From: CALDCK01 sp050618055
GTDB lineage: Bacteria > Myxococcota_A > UBA9160 > SMWR01
Length of the DNA: 64,000 bases
Assembly: GCA_050618055.1 (NCBI GenBank)
Contig: JBNLVK010000291.1
Coordinates: 1-64,000 of the forward strand
Reading direction: 5' to 3'
Below are positions 48,305 to 57,067 of this stretch, in pieces (within the stretch, counting starts at the first letter, position 1; each line of letters begins with the position of its first letter). The position numbers and the translations under genes are program-made. The notes beneath the pieces are model-generated. The model was not told where the DNA came from, made no database searches, and saw only the letters and a list, made by a program, of their open reading frames with translations.

Positions 48305-48333
48305 TTGACAACCCCGCGGGTTGTGAATACACA
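48305..48333 (+). promoter_or_regulatory. Sigma-70-like promoter with internal palindrome, upstream of ino1
   Basis: TTGACA at 48305, a 17-bp spacer, then TACACA at 48328. A 17-bp dyad (ACAACCC, CGC, GGGTTGT) at 48308-48324 fills the spacer, a standard repressor position. It is 100 bp before the ino1 start. Bases 48334-48434 hold no gene. Confidence 0.6.
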
Positions 48334-48434
48334 AGCCCCCGGCTTCCGTGGCTCCTGGTGTTGGGGGTCTGCTGGGTTTCGCCCACGCATGCGGCTGGCG
48401 CTTCGAGGGGCGTACGAACGACTAGGCGGAGACG

Positions 48435-49535
48435 TTGGCCAAGGTCAGGATTGCGATTGCGGGAGTCGGGAACTGCGCCAGCTCGCTGGTCCAGGGTCTC
48501 AGCTACTACGCCGACAAGCGCCCCGAGGACGCCATCGGCCTGATGCACTGGGAGGTCGGGGGCATCCGTCCCCACGACGTCGAGGTGGCCTGCGCCTTCG
48601 ACGTCGACCTGCGCAAGGTCGGCAAGGACGTCGCCGAGGCGATCTTCGAGAAGCCCAACTGCACGGCCGTCTTCTGCGAGCGGGTCCCGAAGACCGGCGT
48701 GCGCGTGCGCATGGGCCGGGTGCTCGACGGCATCTCGGAGCACATGGCCGACCACCCGGACGACCGCCGCTTCATCGCGTCGGACCAGGCCGAGGCCACC
48801 CGCGAGGAGGTGATCGCCGCGCTGCGCGACTCGCGCAGCGACGTACTGGTGAACTACCTGCCGGTGGGCTCCGAGCGGGCGGCGCGCTTCTACGCCGAGT
48901 GCGCCCTCGAGGCGGGCGTCGCGGTGGTGAACTGCATTCCCGTGTTCATCGCCAGCGACCCGGAGCTGGGCGAGCGCTTCCGCGCCGCCGGCGTGCCGAT
49001 CATCGGCGACGACATCAAGGCCCAGCTCGGCGCGACCATCACCCACCGCATGCTCACCGACCTGTTCGCCAAGCGCGGCGTGCGCCTCGAGCGCACGTAC
49101 CAGCTGAACACCGGCGGCAACACCGACTTCCTGAACATGCTGAACCAGTCGCGGCTGGCGTCGAAGAAGGAGTCGAAGACCGAGGCGGTGCAGTCGGTGG
49201 CGGCCGAGCGGCTGGGCGACGAGAACATCCACGTGGGTCCGTCGGACTACGTGGCCTGGCAGAACGACAACAAGGTCTGCTTCCTGCGCATGGAAGGGAA
49301 GCTCTTCGGCGACGTTCCCATGAACATCGAGCTGCGGCTGTCGGTGGAGGACTCGCCCAACTCGGCCGGCGTGTCCATCGACGCCATCCGCTGCGCGAAG
49401 CTGGCCAGGGACCGCGGCCTGGGCGGCCCCATCGAGGGTCCCAGCGCCTACTTCATGAAGCACCCGCCCACCCAGTTCAGCGACGACGACGCGCACCGCC
49501 TGGTCGAGCGCTTCATCGCGGGCGAAGACTCCTAG
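48435..49535 (+). CDS. ino1: Inositol-3-phosphate synthase
   Basis: 366 aa from TTG 48435 with GCGGAG upstream. Converts glucose-6-phosphate to myo-inositol-3-phosphate using tightly bound NAD. NAD motif AIAGVGNCASSLVQGLSYYAD; conserved LVNYLPVGSE, DDIKAQLGATITHRML and LNTGGNTDFLNM with the catalytic lysines (SKKESKT). It is the short bacterial/archaeal type. Implies inositol lipids or inositol-derived solutes. Shares a CTAG stop with the convergent SDR gene. Confidence 0.92.
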   Translation: MAKVRIAIAGVGNCASSLVQGLSYYADKRPEDAIGLMHWEVGGIRPHDVEVACAFDVDLRKVGKDVAEAIFEKPNCTAVFCERVPKTGVRVRMGRVLDGISEHMADHPDDRRFIASDQAEATREEVIAALRDSRSDVLVNYLPVGSERAARFYAECALEAGVAVVNCIPVFIASDPELGERFRAAGVPIIGDDIKAQLGATITHRMLTDLFAKRGVRLERTYQLNTGGNTDFLNMLNQSRLASKKESKTEAVQSVAAERLGDENIHVGPSDYVAWQNDNKVCFLRMEGKLFGDVPMNIELRLSVEDSPNSAGVSIDAIRCAKLARDRGLGGPIEGPSAYFMKHPPTQFSDDDAHRLVERFIAGEDS

Positions 49536-50548
49536 CCTTCGGCCAGCTTCCCCGCCTGCTCGGCGCTGAGGTGGCCGGCGCGGTGCATCCAGCGGACCGT
49601 GTCCTCGTAGGTCTGCCGGGGATCGCGGAAGGTGGGCGCGAGGGCCGCCAGCGCCGGCGACATCTCCGCGCCGGGCCAGCCGCTGGCGAAGGCCATCGAC
49701 TCGTGGGTCAGCGGGTAGTCGAAGTCCCAGACGTTCTTGACCGCGTCGCCCAGGCGTCCGGCCAGGCGCAGCAGCGCGCCGGGAACGCGCACCCGGTTCA
49801 CGCGGCGGCCGGTCACCCGGTCCATCATGGCGATCGTGTCGGGCCAGGACAGGAAGTGGCCAGGGATCAGGTAGCGGCCGGGCGGCGTGTCCGGATCGAC
49901 CAGACGGGCGTGGATCTCGGCCAGGTCGCGCACGTCGAGGATGCAGAAGCCGCTCGAGGTGTCGACCATGCTGACGTTCAGGAAGGAGTAGACGGCGTAG
50001 TTGGCGCCGGACATGCCCGGGTCGTCCGGGCCGACCACGCCGGGCGGGTAGCTGATGCGCAGCGGCGCGCCCCGGGCGAGCAGGTCCTGGGCGTAGCGCT
50101 CCGCGTCGGCCTTGCTGGCCGCGTAGGCGCTGCCCGCGTCGCCGATGGGCGAGTCGACGGTGATCGGATCGCCGCCGGGCCGGCCCAGGGCCGACAGGCT
50201 CGACACGTAGACGATCGACCCCAGCCCGCGCTCGTGGGCGCCGCCCACCACCAGCTCCACGGCGCGCTGGTTGGTGTCGAGCACCTTCCGCGCCTCGCTC
50301 TTCTTCAGGGCGACCAGCGCCGCCGCGTGGACCACGCCCTCGCAGCCGTCCAGCGCCTTCGACACCACCGAGGGGTCGGTGACGTCGCCCAGCACCACGT
50401 CCTCCATCGTCAGGCCGCGCGGACCGAAGACGCGGCGGACCTTGTCGGCGTCGCGCGCCAGCAGCCGTACCTGGTGGCCGGCGCGCACCAGCGCCTCCAC
50501 CGTGTGGCTGCCGATGAAGCCGGTTCCGCCCGTGACGAGGACTCTCAT
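49532..50548 (-). CDS. NAD-dependent epimerase/dehydratase (dihydroflavonol-reductase-like)
   Basis: 338 aa. Extended SDR: VLVTGGTGFIGSHTVEALV (NAD(P) motif), VVHAAALVAL, YVSSLSALG and catalytic YAASK. Long C-terminal substrate domain. Resembles the DFR/3-beta-hydroxysteroid-dehydrogenase-like group acting on sterol-, sugar- or aldehyde-like substrates. It stands alone, convergent to ino1 and divergent from the MBL hydrolase, so context does not narrow the substrate. Confidence 0.85.
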   Translation of the reverse strand: MRVLVTGGTGFIGSHTVEALVRAGHQVRLLARDADKVRRVFGPRGLTMEDVVLGDVTDPSVVSKALDGCEGVVHAAALVALKKSEARKVLDTNQRAVELVVGGAHERGLGSIVYVSSLSALGRPGGDPITVDSPIGDAGSAYAASKADAERYAQDLLARGAPLRISYPPGVVGPDDPGMSGANYAVYSFLNVSMVDTSSGFCILDVRDLAEIHARLVDPDTPPGRYLIPGHFLSWPDTIAMMDRVTGRRVNRVRVPGALLRLAGRLGDAVKNVWDFDYPLTHESMAFASGWPGAEMSPALAALAPTFRDPRQTYEDTVRWMHRAGHLSAEQAGKLAEG

Positions 50549-50622
50549 GAGGGGGGCATTCTACACACCGTCCCCGGGTCGATTCCGGCTCGGGGCCGGC
50601 TCCCGCGGTGTACCCTGATTGC

Positions 50623-51483
50623 ATGGGAAACCTTAGTTGGAAGATCGGGGATGTCACGGTCACCCGGGTGGTCGAGAGCGAGACGGCGCTGCCGCCCGAG
50701 GGCCTGCTGCCGGAGGCGAGCGCCGAGGCGCTGGCGCCCCACCTGGCCTGGCTGCGCCCCGGCTTCGTCGACGACGACGGCAACTTCGTGCTCTCGATCC
50801 ACGCGCTGGTGATCCAGGCCGGCGAGCGCCGCATCCTGGTCGACACCTGCGTCGGCGAGCACGCCATCCCCGGCTTCGAGATGCTGGCGCCGAACGCGCG
50901 CTTCCTCGACGAGCTGGCGGCCGCCGGCTTCCCGCGCGAGTCGATCGACACGGTGCTCTGCACCCACCTCCACTTCGACCACGTGGGCTGGAACACCATG
51001 CGCGACGGCGACCGCTGGGTCCCGACCTTCCCCAACGCCCGCTACCTGTTCGCCCGCGTCGAGTACGAGCACTGGGACGCCGAGGACGACCCCACCTTCG
51101 CGCCCACCTTCGAGGCGGCGGTGAAGCCGGTGGTCGACGCGGGGCTGGCCGAGCTGGTGGAGACCGACCACCGGGTGTGCGACGAGGTCTGGCTCGAGCC
51201 GTCGCCCGGACACACGCCGGGCCACGTCTGCGTGCACGTCGCATCCGGCGGCCAGCGCGCCTTCATCACCGGCGACATGACCCACCACCCGGTGCAGTGG
51301 GCCGAGACCGACTGGAAGATGCCGGCCGACAGCGATTCGGCCCGGGCCGCCGCCACCCGGCGGCGCCTGATCGAGGAACACGCCGACCGGGACATGCTCG
51401 TGATCGGCACCCACTACGCGGCGCCCACGGCCGGCCACCTCGTCCGCGGGGAGTCCGGCACCTGGTTCCGCGCCAAGCGATAG
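50623..51483 (+). CDS. Metallo-beta-lactamase-fold hydrolase
   Basis: 286 aa. Zinc motif THLHFDHVGWN (HxHxDH) near residue 110, SPGHTPGHVCVH and TGDMTHHP supply the further ligands, and GTHYAAPTAGH the last. Similar to N-acyl-homoserine-lactone lactonase- and esterase-like MBL enzymes. The DoxX gene follows by 8 bp. Substrate unknown. Confidence 0.88.
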   Translation: MGNLSWKIGDVTVTRVVESETALPPEGLLPEASAEALAPHLAWLRPGFVDDDGNFVLSIHALVIQAGERRILVDTCVGEHAIPGFEMLAPNARFLDELAAAGFPRESIDTVLCTHLHFDHVGWNTMRDGDRWVPTFPNARYLFARVEYEHWDAEDDPTFAPTFEAAVKPVVDAGLAELVETDHRVCDEVWLEPSPGHTPGHVCVHVASGGQRAFITGDMTHHPVQWAETDWKMPADSDSARAAATRRRLIEEHADRDMLVIGTHYAAPTAGHLVRGESGTWFRAKR

Positions 51484-51491
51484 GAGAGACC

Positions 51492-51878
51492 ATGCCCGCG
51501 TTCATGAGAGGGTTCGAGAGCCAGACCTACGCGCTGCTGCGCATCGTGACCGGCCTGCTGTTCCTGTGGCACGGCTCGTCGAAGCTGCTGGGCTTCCCGG
51601 TGCCCGCTCCGGAGGCGCCGGCCTTCGTCATCTACGTGGCCGGCAGCATCGAGCTGGTCGGGGGCGTGCTGGTGATGATCGGCCTGCTGACCCGCTGGGC
51701 CGCCTTCCTGTGCGGCGGCCTGATGGCCGCGGCGTACTGGATGGCCCACGGCCTGAACGCGCTCTTCCCGATCCAGAACCAGGGCGAGCTGGCCGCGCTC
51801 TACTGCTTCGTGTTCCTGTGCATCGCGGCCAAGGGCCCGGGCATCTGGAGCGTGGACGGGGCGCGCGGGGGCGACTGA
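51492..51878 (+). CDS. DoxX-family membrane protein
   Basis: 128 aa, four hydrophobic helices: ALLRIVTGLLFLWHGSSKLL, FVIYVAGSIELVGGVLVMIG, AAFLCGGLMAAAYWM, LAALYCFVFLCIAAKG. The WHGSSKL and IELVGG motifs are DoxX hallmarks. Inner membrane; the family is linked to quinone, thiosulfate and redox stress functions, without a settled role. Co-transcribed with the MBL hydrolase (8 bp) and possibly with glnS (40 bp). Confidence 0.88.
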   Translation: MPAFMRGFESQTYALLRIVTGLLFLWHGSSKLLGFPVPAPEAPAFVIYVAGSIELVGGVLVMIGLLTRWAAFLCGGLMAAAYWMAHGLNALFPIQNQGELAALYCFVFLCIAAKGPGIWSVDGARGGD

Positions 51879-51918
51879 GCCGGACCGGCCCTACACTCCG
51901 CGCTCGCGAGGAGAACCT

Positions 51919-53601
51919 GTGGGCGCCGAGGACCGACCTTCCGACTTCATCCGCCAGATCGTGGCGGAGGACGTTGCGCGCGGGAAGAACGACGGGCGCG
52001 TGGTGACGCGCTTTCCTCCCGAGCCGAACGGACACCTGCACATCGGCCACGTGAAGGCGATCGCGCTGGACTTCGGCGTGGCGCGCGAGTTCGACGGCAC
52101 CTGCCACCTGCGCTTCGACGACACCAACCCGGCCGCCGAAGAGGCCGACTACGTCGACGCCATCAAGCAGGACCTGCACTGGCTGGGCTTCGACTGGGGC
52201 GAGCACGAGTACTTCGCCTCCGACTACTTCGACCAGCTCTACCGCTTCGCCGTGGAGCTGATCCGCCGCGGCAAGGCCTTCGTCTGCGACCTGTCGTCCG
52301 AGGAGCTGGTCGCCCACCGCGGCAACCTGACCGAGCCCGGCCGGAACTCGCCCTACCGCGACCGCAGCGTCGAGGAGAACCTGGACCTCTTCGAGCGCAT
52401 GAAGGCGGGCGAGTTCGAGAACGGCCAGCGGACGCTGCGCGCGAAGATCGACATGGCGTCGCCGAACCTGGTGATGCGCGACCCGATCCTCTACAGGGTG
52501 CACAAGGTCCCGCACCACCGGACCGGTGACACCTGGTGCATCTACCCGATGTACGACTTCGCCCACTGCCTGTCCGACTCGATCGAGGGCATCACCCACT
52601 CGCTGTGCACGCTGGAGTTCGTCGACCGGCGCGCGCTCTACGACTGGATCCTCGACACCCTCGAGGTGGACTGCCACCCGCAGCAGATCGAGTTCGCCAG
52701 GCTCCACCTCTCGCACACCGTGGTCAGCAAGCGGAAGCTGGCCCGCCTGATCGACGAGGGCGTGGTGACCGGCTGGGACGACCCGCGGCTTCCCACCCTC
52801 TCGGGCGCGCGGCGCCGCGGCTATCCGCCCACCGCGCTGCGCCGCTTCGCCGAGAGCGTGGGCGTGGCCAAGCGCGACAACCTGATCCAGCTGGCGCGCC
52901 TGGAGGCGGCGGTCCGCGAGGAGCTGAACCGGACGGCGCCGCGCCGCATGGGCGTGCTGCGCCCGCTGAAGCTGGTGATCGAGAACTACCCGGAGGGCGA
53001 GGTCGAGACGCTCACCGCCATCAACAACCCGGAAGACGCGGCGATGGGGACGCGCGAGGTGCCGTTCTCCCGCGAGCTGTGGATCGAGCGCGACGACTTC
53101 CTGGAGGATCCGCCGCGGAAGTACAACCGGCTGGGCCCGGGACGCGAGGTGCGGCTGCGCTACGCCTACTTCGTCACCTGCACCGGCTTCGAGAAGGACG
53201 CGAACGGCGAGGTGACACTGGTGCGCTGCACCTACGATCCGGCCACCCGCGGCGGCGACGCTCCCGACGGCCGCAAGGTGAAGGGCACGATCCACTGGGT
53301 GTCGGCGGCGCGCGCCCTGGAGGCCGAGGTGCGCCTCTACGAGACGCTCTTCCGCGACGAAGATCCGTCGGACGTGCCCGAGGGCGGCGACGTGATGGAC
53401 GGCCTGAACGAGCACAGCCTGGAGGTGGTGTCCGACGCCCGACTCGAGCCGGCGCTCGCCGAGGCGCGTCCCGGCGAGCCGCTCCAGCTCGAGCGGCTGG
53501 GCTACTTCTGCGCGGATCCGGACGGCACGTCCAAGCGGCCGGTGCTGAACCGCACCGTCACGCTGCGCGACACCTGGGCGAAGATCGCGAAGCAGGGCTG
53601 A
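51919..53601 (+). CDS. glnS: Glutaminyl-tRNA synthetase
   Basis: 560 aa from GTG 51919 with GAGGAG upstream. Class I synthetase: HIGH-like PEPNGHLHIGHVK and KMSKS-like VVSKRKL. DTNPAAEEADYVDAI is the GlnRS version of the family signature, and the C-terminal anticodon beta-barrels are complete. Charges tRNA-Gln directly, so this lineage need not rely only on the amidotransferase route. Confidence 0.96.
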   Translation: MGAEDRPSDFIRQIVAEDVARGKNDGRVVTRFPPEPNGHLHIGHVKAIALDFGVAREFDGTCHLRFDDTNPAAEEADYVDAIKQDLHWLGFDWGEHEYFASDYFDQLYRFAVELIRRGKAFVCDLSSEELVAHRGNLTEPGRNSPYRDRSVEENLDLFERMKAGEFENGQRTLRAKIDMASPNLVMRDPILYRVHKVPHHRTGDTWCIYPMYDFAHCLSDSIEGITHSLCTLEFVDRRALYDWILDTLEVDCHPQQIEFARLHLSHTVVSKRKLARLIDEGVVTGWDDPRLPTLSGARRRGYPPTALRRFAESVGVAKRDNLIQLARLEAAVREELNRTAPRRMGVLRPLKLVIENYPEGEVETLTAINNPEDAAMGTREVPFSRELWIERDDFLEDPPRKYNRLGPGREVRLRYAYFVTCTGFEKDANGEVTLVRCTYDPATRGGDAPDGRKVKGTIHWVSAARALEAEVRLYETLFRDEDPSDVPEGGDVMDGLNEHSLEVVSDARLEPALAEARPGEPLQLERLGYFCADPDGTSKRPVLNRTVTLRDTWAKIAKQG

Positions 53602-53631
53602 TACACTGGGCGGCCCACCGACGGAGGCCCC

Positions 53632-54105
53632 ATGGATCCCCTGCAGGAGCTTCGCGAGATCGAGGCGATCAAGGCGCTCAAGCACCGCTACATGCGGAGC
53701 ATCGACACGAAGGACTGGGACCTGATGCGCCGGTGCTTCGTGCCCGACGCCACCACGGCCTACAGCGGCGGCAAGTACGCGTTCTCCGGCATCGAGGCGA
53801 TCATGCAGTTCATGGTCGAGTCGATGGACCGGGGGAGCTTCCTGTCGAGCCACCGGGTGACCCAGCCCGAGATCGCGCTCACCAGCGAGACGTCGGCCAC
53901 CGGCATCTGGGCCCTCGAGGACTACGTGGTCGACACGAAGCACGAGATCACCATCCACGGCGCCGCCTTCTACCACGACCGCTACGTGAAGGTGGACGGC
54001 GAGTGGAAGATCCAGCACACCGGCTACGAGCGCACCTTCGAGCAGATGGGCTCGCGCAAGGGCCAGGGCTGGACGGTCACCCAACGCGCCTTCGAAGAGG
54101 AATAG
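53632..54105 (+). CDS. NTF2-like (SnoaL-type) protein
   Basis: 157 aa behind GGAGG. Cone-shaped alpha+beta fold: EIEAIKALKHRYMRSIDTKDWDLMRRCF, then SSHRVTQPEIALTSET and FYHDRYVKVDGEWKIQHTGYER. Similar to SnoaL and bile-acid dehydratase-like proteins, which act on ring or steroid-like substrates. Two bp before the PhyH gene, so probably the same pathway. No catalytic assignment possible. Confidence 0.8.
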   Translation: MDPLQELREIEAIKALKHRYMRSIDTKDWDLMRRCFVPDATTAYSGGKYAFSGIEAIMQFMVESMDRGSFLSSHRVTQPEIALTSETSATGIWALEDYVVDTKHEITIHGAAFYHDRYVKVDGEWKIQHTGYERTFEQMGSRKGQGWTVTQRAFEEE

Positions 54106-54107
54106 CC

Positions 54108-54983
54108 ATGCCGATCGAGCATCTCGACGCGAGCGCCCCGGCCGAGAAGGTGGCCCTGCTGCTGGACCGCGACGGCGCCTGCATCGTCGACGGCCTGGTC
54201 GAGCCGGCGGTGATGGACCGCCTGGCGGCGGAGCTCCAGCCCTTCATCGAGAGGACGAAGCAGGGCGGCGAGGAGTTCAGCGGCCGGCACACCCGCCGCA
54301 CCGGCGGGCTCATCGCCCGCTCCGAGACCGCCCGCGAGCTGGTGCAGCACCCGCTGGTGCTCGACACGGCGAAGCGCGTCCTGCACAGGGCGAAGAACTT
54401 CCAGATCCACCTGACCCAGGTGATCGCCATCGGACCCGGCGAGAGCGAGCAGTCGATCCACCGCGACCAGTGGGCCTTCGACTTCTTCCCCTTTCCGAAG
54501 GGCTACGAGGTCCAGTGCAACACCATCTGGGCCATGACCGACTTCACCGAAGAGAACGGCGCGACCCGCGTCGTGCCCGGCAGCAACCACCTGGAGGACC
54601 GCCTCCAGTTCAAGCTCGAGGATTCGGAGCCGGCCGAGATGCGCAAGGGCTCGGTGCTCTTCTACACCGGCTCGGTCTACCACGGCGGCGGCGCGAACCG
54701 TTCCGACGCGGTGCGCATGGGACTCAACCTCACCTACAACGTCTCGTGGCTGCGGCAGGAGGAGAACCAGTACCTGTCGGTGCCGCCCGAGGTGGCGAAG
54801 ACGCTCGACGAGCCGCTGCTGCGCCTGATGGGCTACGCCATGGGCGCCTACGCGCTGGGCTACATCGACGACACCCGCGATCCGATCGAGGCGATCCGTC
54901 CCGACCTGTCGAAGACCCGCACCGGCTTCGGCGAGCTGGGCCAGCTGGAAGACGCCCAGGCGAAGCTGCGCGAGAAGCCCTGA
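54108..54983 (+). CDS. Phytanoyl-CoA dioxygenase (PhyH) family oxygenase
   Basis: 291 aa from ATG 54108. Fe(II)/2OG oxygenase with HRDQWAF (His-x-Asp ligands), GSNHLEDR and VYHGGGANRSD (second His and the 2OG Arg). Family members hydroxylate methyl-branched acyl-CoAs or secondary metabolites. It fits a cell degrading branched or isoprenoid compounds, but the true substrate is not readable. Convergent with the DUF6607 gene 18 bp on. Confidence 0.85.
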   Translation: MPIEHLDASAPAEKVALLLDRDGACIVDGLVEPAVMDRLAAELQPFIERTKQGGEEFSGRHTRRTGGLIARSETARELVQHPLVLDTAKRVLHRAKNFQIHLTQVIAIGPGESEQSIHRDQWAFDFFPFPKGYEVQCNTIWAMTDFTEENGATRVVPGSNHLEDRLQFKLEDSEPAEMRKGSVLFYTGSVYHGGGANRSDAVRMGLNLTYNVSWLRQEENQYLSVPPEVAKTLDEPLLRLMGYAMGAYALGYIDDTRDPIEAIRPDLSKTRTGFGELGQLEDAQAKLREKP

Positions 54984-55001
54984 CGACCTCCCGCCCGGGG
55001 G

Positions 55002-56114
55002 TCAGGGCCGGGAATCGCGCGTGAGGCAGTCCACGATGCGCTGCGCCTCGGCCCGCGTCTCGTCGGCCGGCACCGCCTCCTGCTCGAGGCGCGCCGCGAA
55101 CGCGAACGAGGACTGGAAGCCGGGTGCGTCGTCGCAGGTGCGCGAGAGCGTCAGCTCGCCCGCCGCCAGGCGCTCCGACCAGGCCGTGCGCACCGCCGAC
55201 CAGAACGGCGCCGTCGCCGTCCAGTAGGCGTCGGCCGCGGTGAAGTCGAAGCCCTCGATGCGCTCGTAGCGGTCGAGGCCCGCCTCGCGCCCGCGCGATC
55301 CGGTGACCGCGCCCTCCTCGAACACCAGCTTCTCGTTGTCCTGCTCGTGCACCCAGCCCGTCGGCAGCAGGGTGATGCGGTGGCTGCCGGCCAGCACCTG
55401 GTAGTCGCTGCGCACGCTGCTCTCGCGCCGGGGCAGGGGACGCCACGCCGCGTCTCCCGTCCACACCGATCGCCATGCGTCGTGCTGCCAGCGGCCGGTC
55501 GACGCGTAGCGCGGCGAGTCGTCGACCTGCCAGACGCTCTGCGACCAGGCGCCGCTGCGCTGCTCCTCCGAAAGCTCTTGCAACGCGAAGCGTCCGTCGC
55601 CCAGGAAGGCCAGCGCGCGCTCGGGCTCGAAGCTCCAGTCCTGGCGCCAGTGCTTCTGCACGAAGGGGCCCCGGGTCTCGCCGCTCTCGTCCTCCACGAA
55701 CATCACCAGCGTGTGCTGGAGGCTCACGAAGTCGGGTCGCTCCTCGAGGACGTCGACGCGCTCGGTCGCCCAGGACCGGTAGGGCGCGGCGGGCTGCCGG
55801 CCCGGCTCGTAGAGCACGGTCTCGAGGAAGTCGAAGGAGGTGCGGTACTCGCCCGCCAGCGCCAGGATGGCGGCCCGGTCGCGTTCCCGGGCCGTCAGTC
55901 CCGGCGCCTGCAGGCGTCGCCAGGCAGCGCCGGGCTCCAGGGCCAGGGTCACCTCGGGGCCCCGCGTCGTGCCGCCCCTGGGCGCCATCTCCGCCGTGTC
56001 GGCGAAGGGCCAGCCGAAGACGTAGCGGGGCTCCGGCTGCGGAGAGGCGCAGGCCATGCCGACGACGCCCGCGAGGATCGCCGCTCGCATGCCCATGCCC
56101 ATGCCCATGCCCAT
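55002..56114 (-). CDS. DUF6607-family exported protein with repeat-built start
   Basis: 370 aa if started at the first ATG of a hexanucleotide repeat (56114); GTG 56153, overlapping the tauD-like stop by 4 bp (GTGA), is a strong alternative (383 aa). The N-terminus reads (MG)4-M followed by RAAILAGVVGMACAS, a short export signal that may be a lipoprotein signal (Cys after GMA is a weak lipobox). The body has SFDFLETVLYEPG, YRSWATERVDVLEERPDFVSL and FVEDESGETRGPFVQKHWRQ, matching DUF6607. Function unknown. Downstream of TauD on the same strand. Confidence 0.7.
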   Translation of the reverse strand: MGMGMGMGMRAAILAGVVGMACASPQPEPRYVFGWPFADTAEMAPRGGTTRGPEVTLALEPGAAWRRLQAPGLTARERDRAAILALAGEYRTSFDFLETVLYEPGRQPAAPYRSWATERVDVLEERPDFVSLQHTLVMFVEDESGETRGPFVQKHWRQDWSFEPERALAFLGDGRFALQELSEEQRSGAWSQSVWQVDDSPRYASTGRWQHDAWRSVWTGDAAWRPLPRRESSVRSDYQVLAGSHRITLLPTGWVHEQDNEKLVFEEGAVTGSRGREAGLDRYERIEGFDFTAADAYWTATAPFWSAVRTAWSERLAAGELTLSRTCDDAPGFQSSFAFAARLEQEAVPADETRAEAQRIVDCLTRDSRP

Positions 56115-56115
56115 G
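56088..56115 (-). repeat. Hexanucleotide repeat (ATGGGC) at the 5' end of the DUF6607 gene
   Basis: Four full units plus a final ATG, giving five in-frame ATG codons (minus-strand starts at 56114, 56108, 56102, 56096, 56090). Unit gain or loss keeps the frame but would change the number of start codons and the signal peptide. Confidence 0.9.
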
Positions 56116-56149
56116 TCCGTCAGGGCTCGCCGCACGGCGCGAAGGACCT

Positions 56150-57046
56150 TCACTCCTTCGCGCTGCGCTCCTCCGCCGCGGCCAGGTGGGTCTTCAGCGG
56201 CTGGTCGCGCCAGCTCGCCGCGCTGAAGGGCTTCACGTGGGGCTCCCAGCGCGGGGGCGCGGCGGGCTGGGGCTCGTCGCCCATCACCGTCACGCGCTGG
56301 ATCACGCGCTCGCCCTCGAAGTCGTTCAGCACGCAGTGCTGCGTGCAGCGGTTGTCCCACATGGCGATCGTGCCCGGCTTCCAGTGGTAGCGCACCGTGT
56401 GCCGCGGGTTGCTGGCGTGGCGTGTCAGGAAGCCCAGCAGGGCGTCGCTCTCGGCCAGCGACAGCTCGACGATGCGCCGCGTGAAGTGCTCGTTCACGAA
56501 CAGCGACTTGCGGCCGGTCACCGGGTGGACGCGCACCACCGGGTGGATCGCGGTGCGGTCGGGGCGGTGGTGGGGGCCGGCGTCGTGCAGGGCGGTCAGG
56601 CCCTCGCAGAACTCCCGCATCGGCGGCGTCAGCTCGTCGTAGGCCTTGTACATGTTGGCCCACATGGTGTCGCCGCCGTAGGGCGGGCACTTCACCATGT
56701 GCAGGATCGCGATCACCGACGGCTGCTCCTGGCAGGAGAGGTCGCTGTGCCACTCGTCGGCCACCGCGCCGGCGCCGCCCTCGGCGCGCAGCTCGAAGAA
56801 CTCGGGGCGCTCGCCGCCCAGCTGGAGGTTCGGGTGGGCTTCCAGCTCGCCGAACAGGCGTCCGAAGGCGATGTGGCTGTCCGGGTCGAGCTGCTGCTCC
56901 GGGAAGAACAGCACCTGGTGCTCCATCAGCAGCGAGCGGATCTTGTCCGCCTCGGACGGGCCGGCCTGGGAGAGGTCGATCCCGCGCACCTCGGCTCCCA
57001 GCGAGCCCGTGAGCCGCGTCACCTCGAGACCTCGTGCGTTCGTCAT
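56150..57046 (-). CDS. TauD/TfdA-family Fe(II)/2OG dioxygenase
   Basis: 298 aa behind GGAGG. Metal ligands WHSD (HxD) and QHCVLND (distal His); 2OG-binding Arg in RVIQRVTVMGD. N-terminal LGAEVRGIDLSQ is the TauD hallmark. Family substrates include sulfonates, phenoxyacetates and carnitine-type compounds. Co-directional with a TetR regulator 21 bp upstream and across from an FAD dehydrogenase/P450 operon, suggesting a shared xenobiotic or terpenoid/steroid pathway. Substrate unknown. Confidence 0.88.
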   Translation of the reverse strand: MTNARGLEVTRLTGSLGAEVRGIDLSQAGPSEADKIRSLLMEHQVLFFPEQQLDPDSHIAFGRLFGELEAHPNLQLGGERPEFFELRAEGGAGAVADEWHSDLSCQEQPSVIAILHMVKCPPYGGDTMWANMYKAYDELTPPMREFCEGLTALHDAGPHHRPDRTAIHPVVRVHPVTGRKSLFVNEHFTRRIVELSLAESDALLGFLTRHASNPRHTVRYHWKPGTIAMWDNRCTQHCVLNDFEGERVIQRVTVMGDEPQPAAPPRWEPHVKPFSAASWRDQPLKTHLAAAEERSAKE

Positions 57047-57067
57047 GGCTACCTCCGGACCCCCATT

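Noticed and set aside
43953..51035. Minus-strand open frame of 2360 codons
   Set aside because: It passes antisense or out of frame through SelD, ino1 and others; long frames are expected with this GC content. Only the sulfotransferase part is real in that frame.
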